From the NCBI GenBank assembly GCA_019614645.1, contig JABWDB010000008.1, positions 1,674,001-1,738,000 on the forward strand: a stretch of DNA of 64,000 bases. The letters are read 5' to 3'. Below the pieces are notes generated by a model that did no database searches, was not told the DNA's origin, and was given only the letters and a program-made list of their open reading frames with translations. Origin of the DNA: Stratiolaelaps scimitus. Lineage: Eukaryota; Arthropoda; Arachnida; Mesostigmata; Laelapidae. A program made the position numbers and the translations under genes. This document shows positions 49,075 through 63,177 of this stretch, piece after piece (within the stretch, counting starts at the first letter, position 1; each line of letters begins with the position of its first letter).

Positions 49075-51567
49075 CTTGCGAATTTCACTTTGCACTACGA
49101 CATATCAATATATTCATGGCCGCTTCTTGAAAGGGGGAGTCTATTCAAGGCTCCATTGAATGTTCCTCATTGCCATCGTCCCATGACTCGATCGATGGAC
49201 CGCCATCGGGCTAATCACGTAACGGAGCGGGTATAGCGATGACACAGATCGAAAGTGACAGGACGGTGATTCTTTTGATGTCCTCGTCATTGGTACCAGG
49301 AAGCGACGAAGAAGCAGGATCCAGTGACGATGTAAATAATAATAATGCTATTAAACGCGTCCGGAGCGGGGTCTCGCGTTCAGTGCGGAGGCGCTAGCTA
49401 TCGTATTGTGGCCAGGTTCCGGGTTGCCTTAGCCGTAACCTTCGGCAGCGCTTAGAGGCGGGCCGCGAGTCTGAGGCAAGCCGTATTTTCTCTCAATGGC
49501 GGATACTTCAGCCTCGAGCTGCTAACGAAGCTTTCGCCATTCCACCGACTCCGCCATTCTCAGTCTACGCGAAGGCGCAGATCCACGCAGACACCCCACA
49601 GACACATAGCCTAAAATGCAGCAGCAGCAACAACAGCAACAACAACCAGTAGCCGCTGCCAATAGTATCTTCAGGAGAAAGACACAGGACTAGGGTAACA
49701 GTGTAACCTCTCCACCTACAGGGATCTCGCATCAATGTCGATGCTGAATGTCGTCACGGGAGCGTAGCTCGTCCCTCCTCGGTCTGTCGATCTGTTTGTC
49801 TGTTGTCTACTTCAACCGTTGGTGGTGGCGCGCATAAAAAAATCTCGATCTTCTCTCTTACCCTGTCTCGAGAATCGATAGCTGCTCAAGTAGCTCCTCT
49901 AAATACACAATGCAGCAGCCACTCGTATCGATCGCCGATGCGTCGGTAGCAGCATCAGCCGCGGCAACAGCAGCGCTAGTGTTCGTGATGATGATGGTGG
50001 CGGCGGCGGCGCGGCGGTGACGAAGGGTGAACTGCTATGCGGTCTTAGCGATCTCGGCGCATGCACTCGCCTGCCCGGGTAACCTGGTTGTAGTGCATTC
50101 TATAGAGTTCTCATGCGTGCACTAGTTCCTCAGCAGCCCCAAGTCGAACTTGCTGCTTCCTCATTCTCATCTCGAGCTCGTGCGATCCCCGTTCGTTCGA
50201 ATTCTCTCCTTCATGCTAACAACGATTGAGACGAAAGTAGACGATCAACGCCGCCTCTGCACCAGCAGCATTAGCTGCCACGCCAGTCAGCCAGCCATCA
50301 TGATCAGCGCAACCAGCAGCAGCAGTCGCAGCGGATTATAAAGTGTTGCGGTGTGTGATCGAGAGACGCTACTACAACTACCAGTAGGACTACTACTACT
50401 AGTAGTAGTGCTACTTCCGCGTCCCACGCCTCTGCAGCCGCCTTTACGCCTATATAGAGCCACATACATGAAGCAGTAGTAGCAGCCACTCCTCTCTCTC
50501 TACCTCCAGTTCGGCACTATTGATTCACCACTTTCTCACCTACGCTTTCACGAGCACCTACGAGCGTAGACGGCGACAACACTAACTGGCTGCACGCACT
50601 AACCGGCTCGGAAGAGGAACAACTTGCGCGATGCAGAGAAATTCTACTTTTTTTTTACAACTTTTTAACCTTCTACCCCCATCATTGTCGCCCTCCAGCC
50701 TATGCTTCCCCTGTGCTCGAAACCCTCTTGTAGACATTTAGAGCCTATTCTCGCTACTACCACTACTTCTCCTTATGGTGAAGCTTCTTGGCGCGAGCGT
50801 CGGGAGATGACTACTACCGCTGTCCGTGGCACCTTCGTATTATTTACTTCTGGCGGACTTCTCAAGGACGAATGCTGCTGTAGCCGATGCTCGGTGCTGG
50901 CTTCGTAGCTGGCTACCACTCAGTAAGTATAGTTGTAAGTGGAGTGGTAGCTGCAGTATCAGCCGTGTTACCCGGGTGAAGTGATACATTGAGGCGGGAA
51001 GGGATGCGATGATTCCGATTTGAACCCGGTTGTTGTTACTGCGGCTGCCGCTGTTGTTGTTGATGTTGTTGCCGTCGTCGTCGTCGTACCAAGACGGAAG
51101 GTGGGGGTGCAGATGTACTTGTGACACTTATATCTAAAGGCTAGGCTATGCAGGCTAGCAAATGACCTCGTAGGTTAGACCAAGGTAGAACGTGGAGATA
51201 GCTCGGCACTGACTGCGTCTGACACGCATAGGTTCGTATGTGCCGAGGAGAATTTCGCTTGAAACTACTAATTCGAGATGCGGGAGAGCCACATCTAGCA
51301 AACTTATATATATATATATATAAAGTTATATATATATATATATAACACCAGGATTAAATTAGCAGAAATCTGCTATTCGTTCGTAGCAATTCTCCTGAGT
51401 GAACAAAATAGAATGACAGTTTTTACTGATTTTGGTTACAAACGAGTAATTTTTTCTTTACCCGCTAAGCCCTAAACATCTACGGCTAATCAAGGAGATA
51501 TACTTCGATTTTTACGTTCAGCTACAGTAAAATGACTAAACGATATTTCGAACCAGAAAATAAAATA

Positions 51568-51573
51568 TTTATT
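51568..51573 (-). terminator. Poly(A) signal of the ALDH gene
   Basis: TTTATT on +, that is AATAAA on -, about 110 bp past the ALDH stop codon. Confidence 0.65.
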
Positions 51574-51680
51574 CTCTTCTTGGTTCTCTCTCTCTCTGTC
51601 TCTTTCCCTCTGGTTCCTGATTCAAGACGCAAGCCTGCAACTCCACGCACTCCGAGGAACCCAGAACGCGAAATCTTCCC

Positions 51681-54600
51681 TTAAGAATTCTTCTGCGAGA
51701 CTTTGATGGTGATCTGAAAATGTGGGCAAACCATTAGACTAGAAAAATGCTGACTACGATGACGACCGGCCGCCTCGAGCCGCTGCGACAAATCAGTATT
51801 TTGGTAAAATAAAAACTAAAATACATGAAACGTCAATATTTGTATTAGAAAATTGTTCAATACTGACCGTCTTGATCTCCACGTATTCGTTGATGCCCGC
51901 GTAACCCCTGAAATTCGGTGATAAACACATGTCACTTGTGTTTGTGAGCAAACCTCTGTATCGTATAGCCCACATTAAGAGCGAAACTAGCAACAATGCT
52001 AAAGATAAATATATGTAATTTATAGACTAGAGACAAGCGAACGTGATGACACTAGTCACATATGGGTCAATGAGGCGACTGTCCAGCAATACTTACAATT
52101 CACGGCCGTGGCCGCTTTGCTTGAAACCGCCGAATGGTGTCTGAACCATGGTCGCGTCATAGCAGTTTACCCAAACGGAGCCAGCCTCGATCCCCTAATA
52201 AAGGGCAAGAAACGTCACAAAACAACAACAACAACCACAATGAACAAGTCGAATAAACAAACCGTCCAACGGATACACAATAATGGAATACAGTCATTCG
52301 CTACAATAGTAGCAGTGTCGAACACTATTTGATGGCTTAACCCATCCGACGCCCACCACTCGCGTTTTTTCTTCCGTAGAGGTCAAAAGAGGTTATGCTC
52401 CTCCCAGTGGGATCGAACCTGTCCGGGTTCTAGCGGTTTAACGATCTTCTCAATTGAAATTCAGAGCCCAGCCTAAGCTGCCCAGCCTAAATTGAGCCTA
52501 GCCTAACCTGGGATGCCCCTGGTACTATATGTGTGTACTTCAATTGCTTGCGCCCCTCTTCTGCTCCGAAAGAATCCCATCTACACGAAAACACTATTAT
52601 CTCAGCGTTATCGTTGCCGACCGATGCCGTTACCAATGCTGCAGATGCGGGTGGGCATCGGAAACTTCAACAAAGTTGTACCTGAGAGAAGGTGAGAGCG
52701 CGATCGAGGCTCTTGGTTAACACCCCCGAGCCCAGGCCATATTGGGTATCGTTGCATCGGTTGATCACCTCTTCCATAGTCGAAAACTTGAGAATCTGCT
52801 GAACCGGACCAAAGATCTCTTCGCGGGCTGAAACGAAAAATCATTATTAATTAACTTTCGTTTACTAAATATGCCTATGCTTAAATTGTGCCGCACTGAT
52901 ACGAGTTCTGTTTGCTTACACGTTACACTACGCTTCGATGGGACAAATGCGATCCGTTGGCGTGCCAGCACTATAGATATGTATTCCATATAATATTGAA
53001 ATATATATATATATATATATACAATATCGAAACCTGTGATAGGTAATAAAACATCGCTCACTATGCAATCCAGGCGAAATAAGAATACACGTTCGGGTTA
53101 AGACGTTTCACAAATCCTAATATTTTACCAACCTATGCGCATGTTGTCCTTGACATCAGCGAATACAGTTGGCTGAACGAAGAATCCTTTTCCAGGGACG
53201 CGGCCACCTCCGGTGACACAGCGGGCACCCTCCTTTTTACCACTCTCGATCAGATCCATGATCTTTGCAGTCTGCTCGGCATCGATCTGGGCCATGTCAT
53301 TGAAGTGAACAAGAGCAGTCATTCAAATATATTTGGTGCAGAACGCAATTGTGGAAACGAGTTAATTGCGTGTCTAGCCCCTTCGGGGCGCTTTGGGATG
53401 ACCCCAAGGTAGAAAATGGCATGAATACGCCGGAAACACGATTACAATGGAACTATCTCATTTGGGTAGTGTGCTAGCTGACGGAACTTCAATGTGATTA
53501 TTATTGTGTAAAATACAAAGTGCAAGCGTACCTGAGGTCCTTGAACGACATCCGAATCAAATGGACAGCCGACCTTGCGTTTCTCAGCAATTTCCTTAGC
53601 CTTCTTCACAAACGCATCGTAGATACCTGTAAATATCACGAGCACAATGTAACTTCGTGACATGTAAGCGAGCTTAAGCATTGTGAAATTGCAGCTCCTT
53701 TAATAAAACCATAAAGCTCTAACCTGATAGCTATTACGTTACGTTGATGAAAAAAATGCTCACTGAGCCAGTAGACGATTTCGCCTACCTCGAAATCGTA
53801 CGAAACCTAAAGCTATATATCTCGCTATATATACGAGCTATATAAAGCTATATAAACCTAAAGCTATATATCTCGCTATATATACGAGCTATATAAAGCT
53901 ATATATACGAACACTCGTTCGATTATTTAGCATATCGATCTTCTGCGTATTGGCAATCTCGTCCTGGACACCAATAAAGATATTGCTAGCATATAGTAGT
54001 ATATATGAATATAGAATTGGCATATAGAATTCATCTCATTGTATATTCTACGCGTGTCATGTATGTTGTTTCATGTTTCGGTAAACTCGAGCTCACCTTC
54101 CTGCACATAGGTCCTTGTGCCCGCACAGCAGCACTGGCCCATGTTGGCGAAAACAGCGGCGTTTGCGATATCGGCTGCCTCCTCAATATCGGCATCGTCG
54201 AAAATCACCAGGGGACTTTTTCCGCCCAGTTCCAGTGTCACCTGAAATAGGTAGCCAGCGAGTTCAATATGTGCTCATATCGCACTAGGTCGCTAATTCA
54301 TATGTTCGCCAGATCATCGATCATGATAATCAAGAATAGCATTATGTACCTTCACGAAGCATGAAGCCCTAGATACATACCATGTGAGTATTTCACTCTC
54401 CATATGAACGACTATCACTGATTGAGCAGTCGACACATACGAAGTGCCTATTTTTGTCTAGAAAATGTACGTCATATTAATTATTTTTCCATTATCTTGC
54501 TATGACCACAAGATGTTATTGTCGTGTATTCGAGTCTCACCCTTTTCAGATTGGATTCTCCAGACGCCTTTTGAATCAGTCGACCAACCTCGGTGGAGCC

Positions 54601-56509
54601 CGTGAAAGCCACCTGACATTAGACAAAGGTAAAAATGGGATTTGTAGTCAATTAGCAAGACAACAAATGTCGACAGAAGACACAAGTGCGAGTTAAATAA
54701 TTAACTAGCTTAGGTATAGTGGTTAAAAACCACTTCTGTAACAAGTCCGTGTGGTGGAAGATACCCCTGTAGCGTCGAGGTACTACGCCGCTAGTCCGGC
54801 CTGCCAACGAGAGTCCATTAGTTAGCCGTAAGTAGGATGTATATATTATTATAATTAGCCTTACAATATGCATCATGTAGATGCTTGTACAACGTCTTAC
54901 CTTGGCGATGTCTTTATGGTGGGAGATTGCAGCACCAGCCGTCGGACCGAATCCAGGAACGATGTTCACAACACCCGCCGGGAAGCCAGCCTCCTGTAGT
55001 AGATCAAGATTTTAAATATACAAATTAGACTAGGAACACCATTTATTCATAATGACCCCCTACACCCCATGTATACATTTCAATTAACAGAGGTTCCACA
55101 GAATCACTTTTATATCGTTGCTTCAGAATACCGAAATACGCGCCTGTTTTCGCCCAAAACGGATAGTAATTAATTCGCAAAGTTATAGAATAATCATACA
55201 CTGCATACGGCACCTTAATGAGCGACCCAATATAGAGGGCGGATAGCGGTGTCTGCTCGGCCGGCTTGAGGACGCAGCAATTTCCAGTGGCAAGCGCTGG
55301 TGCCAATTTCCAAGATACCATAAGCACCGGGTAATTCCACTGTAATTCGAAACATCATGAAGAACATCGGTGAAATCACTCGTAGTTAGCAGGTGATAAA
55401 TCTGCTATTACTATCTATTGTTACTGTAAAGCAAACTGAACAATAGGATCAACTAGCAAATAAGATTCGAAGTACAGTTTTCAAGCAGTACGAGACATGA
55501 ATTCATCTGCCTCGGAAGTGGAGGCTTCGCTCTCGCTCACCGGGATGATCTGGCCACAGACACCGATCGGCTCAAGGCGAGTCTGGCTCATGATATCTCC
55601 ATCTGTAAAGTCAAGGGAAAAACATCTTTAGTGTGAAATGTCGATCGACATTAACAGTGCGAACACTTCATCCGTGGATTTTCAACTCTGAAAAAGAAAA
55701 TATGTCAGATACTTCAAAGGATTGATTTAATTCAGAAGTATCTTACATACGCGTGAGTGCCCCCCCTGCCCCATTTCATTCTGCCGGAAAGTGGGCCCTT
55801 CGACACATTGAATCGACATCCATGTTTGCTAAAAACCGATCTGTTTCGACCTGCAGAGTCACATCTACGTCTCACTCACCAGCAGGGATTGTCTTTCCGT
55901 GGATCTTGTCACTCCAACCCGCGTAGTACCTAAACGTAGCTGCTGCGCAGTCCATGTCGAATTCTGCTTCAGCCAGCGGCTTGCCGTTGTCGAGAACTTC
56001 CAGCCTCTGAAGAAGGTGATTTTACGATCAAAGGCATTAATGACATTAACCTGCGAGTCAATCTCGTTACGCTAGGTCCAGAATTTAAGGCGACCCACAG
56101 GCGTTGGCTTCGAAACCTCCAACATTAAAGTAGATATAAATGCAGCAGAATTAACCACCTCACTAAATGCTGAGTTATACCGCGCCGACGAATTTAGTCT
56201 TTCAAAAACTGGTGGGTGCATGAAATTGAATCATTCGGACGATCGTTAAGTTTTCTAAGGGTTGAAAAATCGAACAAACCTACATTTATCTTTAATAAGT
56301 CCACTCGATTACCGGCGGGTGTCTCAGATCAAGTCACCGTTTTTAGTTTTCTTGGGAAGGATTAGAGGAATTAGGAGTACCACCACCACTAAGGGTACGG
56401 TTAATTAACATGACCTATGTCTAAGCTTGATCGAAGATTTAGTATCCGATAGTGGATTTGAACGTGGATACATGTCCATACATTTGAATGACATTTACGA
56501 TAACTTTTA

Positions 56510-56544
<35 letters not shown>

Positions 56545-59117
56545 TTGTGTAATGCATATTGTACATGTATAAGTTGGCAAAGCATCATCAACGAAATACT
56601 CACTGACAGATAGTCCTTGTCACGGATGATCAGATCAGCCAGCTTGTTCATGAGGATCCCTCGTTTCGAGGCATCCATTGTCCTTCAGAGAGTGATATTG
56701 TAAAAACAAGCAATAAAGCAACACACGTTAACGAGTTAATTAACTGAATCACCTCGCTTAATACGCAACAATGTATATAATCGGCTCAAGTTCACTGGGG
56801 TTGATATTATCCAAATAAATCCATTGAGCAAATAATTTCTATTAGAGTCCTACTCATTATAAGCGTGACAATTCAAGTTTAGTCAATATTCCACCTAATT
56901 TAGATGTTTAATATGTGCGCTAGGTTCTTCCCTGCAGTATGCCAACGAAATAAACACTATAATCACTGAAAATCTCGCCTCCGTACCTCCATGTGCTGCC
57001 GCGTTTAAACGCGGCCTTCGCGGCCGCGACAGCCCGATCGACATCGGCGGCATCAGCCTCGCTTACCTGCCGCCACCATCAGAATATAGACAGAAAAAAA
57101 ACACACATGAACATGATGATTATCGATCTCTTAATGTAGCAAAAGAGACAGAGGCAATATTGAAACAGGAACAGCATTGTATATACGGCCTCCGCTGAAC
57201 TTGATTCTTATTCTAATGACTTATGTGTTACACTTTCTAACTGATTTATCTACAACACTGATCAACGTGGAATACCGAAAATAGATGGGGATTGGCCACA
57301 TGGGTGTTCCAAGTTTGGCTCAGCGCTTCTAAAGGGCATGTCTTCCCTATGTATGTCTGTGGCCCTGCTCATACGCGTTAAGAACTAGAAAGATAGCGAC
57401 CAAACTGCTAGCGTGCAGGCTTCCCGCCTCATCATTATCATTATTCTTATCTTGAATCAATTAATCGTCCTTCGTATTCGTCTAGATTCACTAGATAGCT
57501 CGATCGATCTAAATCTCACCGTCCGCCCTAGACAATTGTATTTAGGATCCATAATATTGCCAGCTCTCACCGGACAAAGAACAACGCGGTGTGTTGACAA
57601 ATAGTCCCCCCCCACTCATCGCGATACCTATTTCCATTGTTATGTCATTTAACGAGAGCAATTTGAGGCAGGTAAATGGTGATGGTGATGCTCTAACTCG
57701 ATTATTTCACAATGCCAACTAATGCCAGATGCTAAGAAGATTTTTTGTTGCCGTAGATAGTTTTCTCCTCGTCTTATTGTGTGTGACTAGATTCGATCCG
57801 GTGAATCCGAAGTGGCTACAACAGCCGCAGCAGAGTAATGATAGATCAGGCGAGCGCCGATTGATGAGCTTCCAATAAATAGCATGGCCCAACTGCGTGT
57901 GCTGTTCCGACCACTAATGGTGTTCTACAAGGCCAGTCACAACTGCTCTCTGCTGCTGCTACGTCTACAAAACGGCCAACAAATAACATCATCGGTAAAG
58001 TGTAACTTAATCGATTCTCCTGTAACATTTGCAAGGACAACTGCTCGCACGCAGAGTTGACGTCCGAGCCCAGCTGCTGCATATAGCGGATAGCGCCTGA
58101 TGCACTTACAACAGTTCGTCAAGTTCCGTCTTGACGAAGACTGCATCTGTTCAGTCGTGTGCAAAATAGCGCCTCTTCGTAAAAGAAAATGATAAGTCTG
58201 TCTTGTATATTGTTGGCCATGAGATTATCTAAGTGCACTACGTCATGAAAGCGGGTGGTTATTGTAAGGATCGATGTTGAATATATGTAGTGATATCTGT
58301 ATCTCTCGTTCTCTCAGAGATTTAATCGCAACGTCAAAGAGTCCTTGGGTTCTCTTTCACAGAGTGATGCGTCTGAAGTCTTCAGCTTCGTCATGGGATA
58401 GGAGCTATATTTGATTGACGGTAGACGGTCTGTTTCTACCGCGCTCGGCCCGAGTCCATGATGGGCTCGGACCTAAATGTCATTTTATCAATATACCATA
58501 TATATATCCGCACTTCTAGACGAAACACACGTACCACATGTGTGGGTATAACATCAGGCCGTTTTAAGAATATCATTATTATTATTATTAGCAGTATTAT
58601 GATTATGTATATCTAACCTCAGTGATGAGCTCCTCATTGGCCGGGTTGAAAGTCTTAAACTTCTTTCCCGAAACGGAATCAACGAACTCGTTGTTGATGA
58701 ACAACTGTAATCGAGTTACATAAGCAAAATTCATTAATAAATGATGGCATTCTAATCAAAACGTTGAATATATTTGATTACCTAGCGGTACTTCGTAGAC
58801 GTCGGCTAGCTAAAATAGATACATGCGGCCGTACAAGCCCAGCTAACCAACAAAATACGATTAGACAGCAATCCCGAAGGAAACCGCCAATGATCTTGTA
58901 CAGTATATCACTCATGGTCTATGGATCGATCATATGTTTCTTAGTATCGATTGAACGAGTTGCAAAAACCTCATTCTGCTACAAAACGATCGCCTCTGCT
59001 TCCAGGCAGAAGTGACTTCGTGATAATCTACTATATGACAAAGCAAAAGGTAAGGGGTAATAACGAGATGTACAGTGCTCAACTAACCTTAGTGAATTTC
59101 ACGCTGGGCTTAGCCAT
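51681..59117 (-). CDS. Aldh: Aldehyde dehydrogenase, ALDH1A/ALDH2 type, cytosolic, 16 exons
   Basis: NAD(P)-dependent oxidation of aldehydes to acids. CDS exons in transcript order: 59117-59088, 58704-58618, 57066-56987, 56682-56604, 56006-55880, 55602-55541, 55339-55214, 54993-54901, 54612-54541, 54241-54097, 53626-53532, 53286-53133, 52827-52682, 52194-52097, 51907-51868, 51713-51681. All junctions are GT-AG and keep frame, giving 488 residues, close to the usual 490-500. Visible hallmarks are PWNYP with the catalytic Asn at about 157, the cofactor loop FTGSTEVG (231-238), LELGGKSP with the general-base Glu at about 256, the nucleophile in GQCCCAG (middle Cys about 290), EEIFGPV and PFGGFKQSG. 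The N-terminus [10 protein letters not shown] has no mitochondrial targeting look, so the enzyme is probably cytosolic, ALDH1-like; retinal or general aldehyde substrates cannot be told apart. A TTACAG 25 bp before the ATG may mark a 5' UTR intron. The acceptor of exon 12 is the least certain. Confidence 0.97.
52998..53021. repeat. (AT)n microsatellite in an ALDH intron
   Basis: An AT tract within the intron between exons 12 and 13. Confidence 0.9.
53804..53905. repeat. 51-bp tandem duplication in an ALDH intron
   Basis: Two nearly identical 51-bp units, 53804-53854 and 53855-53905, each beginning AACCTAAAGC and rich in GCTATATA and CGAGCTATAT palindromes. They lie in the intron between exons 10 and 11. 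Confidence 0.9.
56514..56541. repeat. (AT)n microsatellite in an ALDH intron
   Basis: A pure AT tract of about 28 bp between exons 4 and 5. Confidence 0.9.
57067..58617 (-). other. Largest ALDH intron (1.55 kb)
   Basis: The intron between exons 2 and 3, several times longer than most others in the gene. Its open frames have no recognised motif. Early introns often hold regulatory DNA, but nothing in the sequence demonstrates it here. Confidence 0.6.
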
Positions 59118-59142
59118 TATTGATGATTCGTTTAGCTTCGAT

Positions 59143-62100
59143 CTGTAATTGCAGACGAGGTTTCCGTTACATCAACATATCAAATGCAAAACTATCAGTG
59201 GGCTTACATGGGCCCGTACAAATATCTCTTTCTTTCCTCAATGTATTGATTATTTGAACAAGCAAAGCGTTAAGAGCTCGGCTTGTTGACTGCTGCGATA
59301 AGAGTTGACCGCAACGCGCATGTCCCAACCCGGACTGGTTCATCTCAAACTCTCATCGTTGTTAGAACTATCAATATTTAGATCGCCGCCACGCTCAAGC
59401 ATGTGCGTTTACTTTACTTAAATAAAACCAGACGAATCGGCAGTAATCTCCCAATACAAAATTGGATAGAATACCAAATATTGTTTTTCGAGCTGACCCC
59501 CAGCTGTTCCCTCTTATCTGACAGGCCTCAGCTCTTAACCTTTAGGTATTAGTGCAAGGACCTGTCGAGGCCACCTTTCCTTGGATAGAATACCTGGAGA
59601 GAGTAACAGGATAGAATAATAATCCATGTATAATCTCAGACAGGCTCCCTATCTTGAGAAGTTTCGAGATAGATGAAACACGAAGGGAGGGTCTATATTC
59701 TCGGCAAAACACCAACAACCAATCAATGACCACGCGGACAGGCGTTCGCTGGTTCTTACAGATGCGCCCATTGGTATCAAATCGCTTGATGTCTAGCCGC
59801 AAATCTATATACACGCCTACCGCTTTGTATTGAAAAACTGTAATTATCATCGCTATTGTTATACTACCAAACCGCACAGAATCACTAGGCACGTTTTTCT
59901 TTCTTTAATCGAGCGTCTGATCGAACCTATGGTGTAATACTGTCGCTGTGTCCTCCATAAACTCGATGATTTTTAAAAGCTCGATAAAAGGAGGCATCCC
60001 GCATCTACATAAACGCCGAAATCGTCTCAGTCAGGACTCTAACAGCTACTTGCCAACTCGGACAGATCAAACACTATTATTGCTGGAGCGACATACGGCC
60101 CCCTGGGAAGACCCAAACGCCTATAACATAGTTCCGAGTCAGTAGCAATCTCTGAACGGAGCGAAACTGGAACGGTGCATAATTAACGGAGCTGAGCTTG
60201 TCTACAAATAGTAATGGGCACACTCGGGTAAGTTCGATTCGTTTGACAGGAACGCCTCCAATCCGGTTTGCTGTCCAGTGGAAACTAATCTGAGGATCTT
60301 CCGAGACGCTCGTCTTCGATCGTCGACTCGCAAAAGTAGACACCGCAACTTTGCTGAGATACGCTGCAGGTCTACTCAAATGCGGCCACTTAGATAATCA
60401 CCGTCAAGCACTGATTACTGCTAGTAATACCCCCGGAGTGATACGAAAATGGGATTAATTCGTCCTTGGTTCGGCTTTTCATGAGGAACGATAGAATACA
60501 AAGATAGAAATCAAACATAACGCTCATGAGATTATCACCCGACGTGGGCGTCAATTTCATCGATGTTTTATCATTTCTTCTGTTAATTTGATCGACACGA
60601 GAACAATACGAGACCGCGATGACCGCGGATTAGTTCGACATTGAACGTTGCGTAACGAACAAACACGCTTTGCCTACTCCCTATGCTAGGCTAGATGAAA
60701 TGCGAGTCTACCGTACCAGGTTATCCACGTAATGAGTTCAGATTGGTCTCGGTGCAATCGCTTTTAACGGCTGACGTAGCGCTGTCGGCGCATCGTTGTT
60801 CGCCTATTCAATTTGATCAGTATTTATAAGGCGACAGATGATAAATGCATCAGGTATTTACGTATGCCCGTCATATATGTTATTACTTCCCTCACCTCTT
60901 ACGTGATCGCAGTGCCGACGATATTGAAGGTGATAAACATGCCTGTCGTATATTGTGTGTTATTACTAGTAAACATTTACCAAGAAGGAGTCAATCTTAC
61001 GATGAATTTAAACTCGCCTAGATGATTCGCATTGTGTGTCCATTATAAAAGGTATACAAATGTAATACATGAACTACAATTGCAGAAATTTCCTACAAAA
61101 AAAAGTCGAGTGCCTTACTATTTCAGTTAGATTTACGAATAAGCACTATGCACGTTTTCACATGCTCAATGCCCTGCGATGATTTTCTTAGGCCCCGCCA
61201 TCAAAGCAAGTTGTCAATGTTCATCCGTGGCTTATAGATTTCTTGCTATGTCTACAATCACGGAAGGCTCCGCCGAATGACACCAATGGCCACACCAATG
61301 ACGTCGGTGAATATTTATACATACATAATATGCATAGACCTTTCGTGTGCCACCATATAATAGCACAACCTCCTAGCCAACCTTGTCTAATCAAGGTGAT
61401 CCAATCATTGAACGGCTCTAACCAACATACACCATGTCTCTATGCTGAAAGCGAGAGAGAGAGGTTATGGACACCCAATCTATAACAATAGCCATCTAGG
61501 CTTTTGTCTACATGCTAGCAGATCAGATTCGTAGCATATACAAACATTTATCTAGTGATCGCGATACCAAATATAGCTACGTAATAATAGTCACTATCGT
61601 CGTCGTTACAGGCACACTACTACGCTGACTCCAGGCTCTGTATCGTGTGTTATGTGCACTTCGTGTCCTATTGCTGATATGGTGGTAGGATATTGCCGGT
61701 GCTGCGTAAAGATCATTTCTACGACCCGAAAATAATGTTGCTAGAGGCTCGTTTGTCTCGAAGGACCGCAAATCGGTCGACGCCGAACGATGTAATCTAT
61801 CGATGGGACACTGAGTCGTACAGCCTCTAATGTTAGAAAACCACTTTTCAAAAGCACGAAAAGAGTTTATGTCCAACACGGGCCCTGAACAAGATTCGTA
61901 ATCATTATTAATTCAGGCACACATCAGGCATTTAGTGATGGCGTCGCAGCATTGAATTATTATATATTAGTATATGAAATTCCCACTCTTTTTTGGCATT
62001 AGGTAGGCTTTGTGGTCTCCGAAATATTCATCCATTACTCGTCAAGAATTAAAACAATGGCCACAAATCAACAACATCGAGCCATTCGTGTTACTGACAG

Positions 62101-63177
62101 TGTGTCTTATGTTGATCGTTTAGCTGTGGTAAATTGTGCTGTTCCTAGATCGCCCAACTGATAGGCACAACTACGCCGGCGGTGCAAGAACCCGATGAAT
62201 ACGCCGGTCGCTCTCATCAAGCGCAATATGTGATTACAGAGAAATGTCAAGAAATTAGCTTACGTCGACGATCGCAGATTGGACAAGATGGCCGGCAGAA
62301 ATTACCAGGTGGCTGTCACTTCCAACGGACGACTGATTGGCAGTCTGGAGAAACACGGGTACTTAATTTGAACACGCACTCGAACCGAGCGACAGCGGGC
62401 AGCTGTTGGTGGAAGGCGGCTGTTTTCATCATTTACATAGCCAGAGAAAGGGTCAGTATCTCTTTCCCAAAAGATCTGCCGGCGAGGGCCCCGCGTTCGC
62501 GCAGTGGAACGCCACATTAGGATCACTGCGGCGGCGGAGAGGGCACTCCCCTGTCATTATGAGGTCCCCAGATACATTCACATGGTTGTGGAACGATTGG
62601 ACCGATTGGGTGGATAGCCACTATATTGTTGATTACGTTGAGGGCGTTCGTATTGATACGTGTGGCAGCTTGCTTCGTTCACAAGGCTGCTCTATGTATT
62701 ATTGAATGATGACATTTAATTTGCGTGTGAATGTCTTGTACGACATCCCTTATCACTACTATTTTCACAAGATAGTGAGCGTCGTAAGAAGTGCAGTTAT
62801 GCTAAACGTGATATTGTATTGTAATATACCTTAACTGAGTTGCGACAAAGTTGCCTACCATGACCTACCATGTTGGAGTGACTTACGCGTGAACCGATTT
62901 TGTTTGAAAGGGGATAACTTCACTTTCTACGAAATTCGTGAATAGTCCAATTAAGACGAAGCAGTCCTCAATCGAAATGACTTAACGCTTTTCCGCTGGT
63001 GCTCGTCACCCGTGCGCATTTTCTACAGATTCGGCAAATCTGGCTGATACGCTCAGACGTTAGGCTAGAACGTACTCACGATATCATATAAATATCCTAA
63101 CCACAAGGAGATATCGAGATTTATATGGCAATTTTGTGTTGATGAGTAGGATTCGTAGTACGAGTTCGCCGGCCAGA
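59143..63177. other. Region upstream of ALDH, no gene seen
   Basis: It should contain the ALDH promoter and possibly a non-coding first exon, but I cannot place a start site. Open frames at 59.5-60.4, 61.6-61.9 and 62.2-62.7 kb have no family motifs or splice support. Confidence 0.45.

Larger units (their letters stand above)
31160..51560. other. 20-kb gene-poor region between SoxB-2 and ALDH
   Basis: No secure coding gene. It contains four members of a SINE-like family, several microsatellites, adjacent perfect hairpins at 45.67 kb and GC-rich low-complexity stretches at 40.1-40.7, 44.9-45.9 and 49.9-51.1 kb. Two minus-strand stretches (32.6-32.95 kb and 47.93-48.17 kb) have coding-like composition and are listed separately. 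Confidence 0.5.

Noticed and set aside
52385..52445. tRNA gene on - (GGTTCGATCCC B-box) in an ALDH intron
   Set aside because: The T-stem does not pair and no A-box or acceptor stem is present. At most a SINE remnant.
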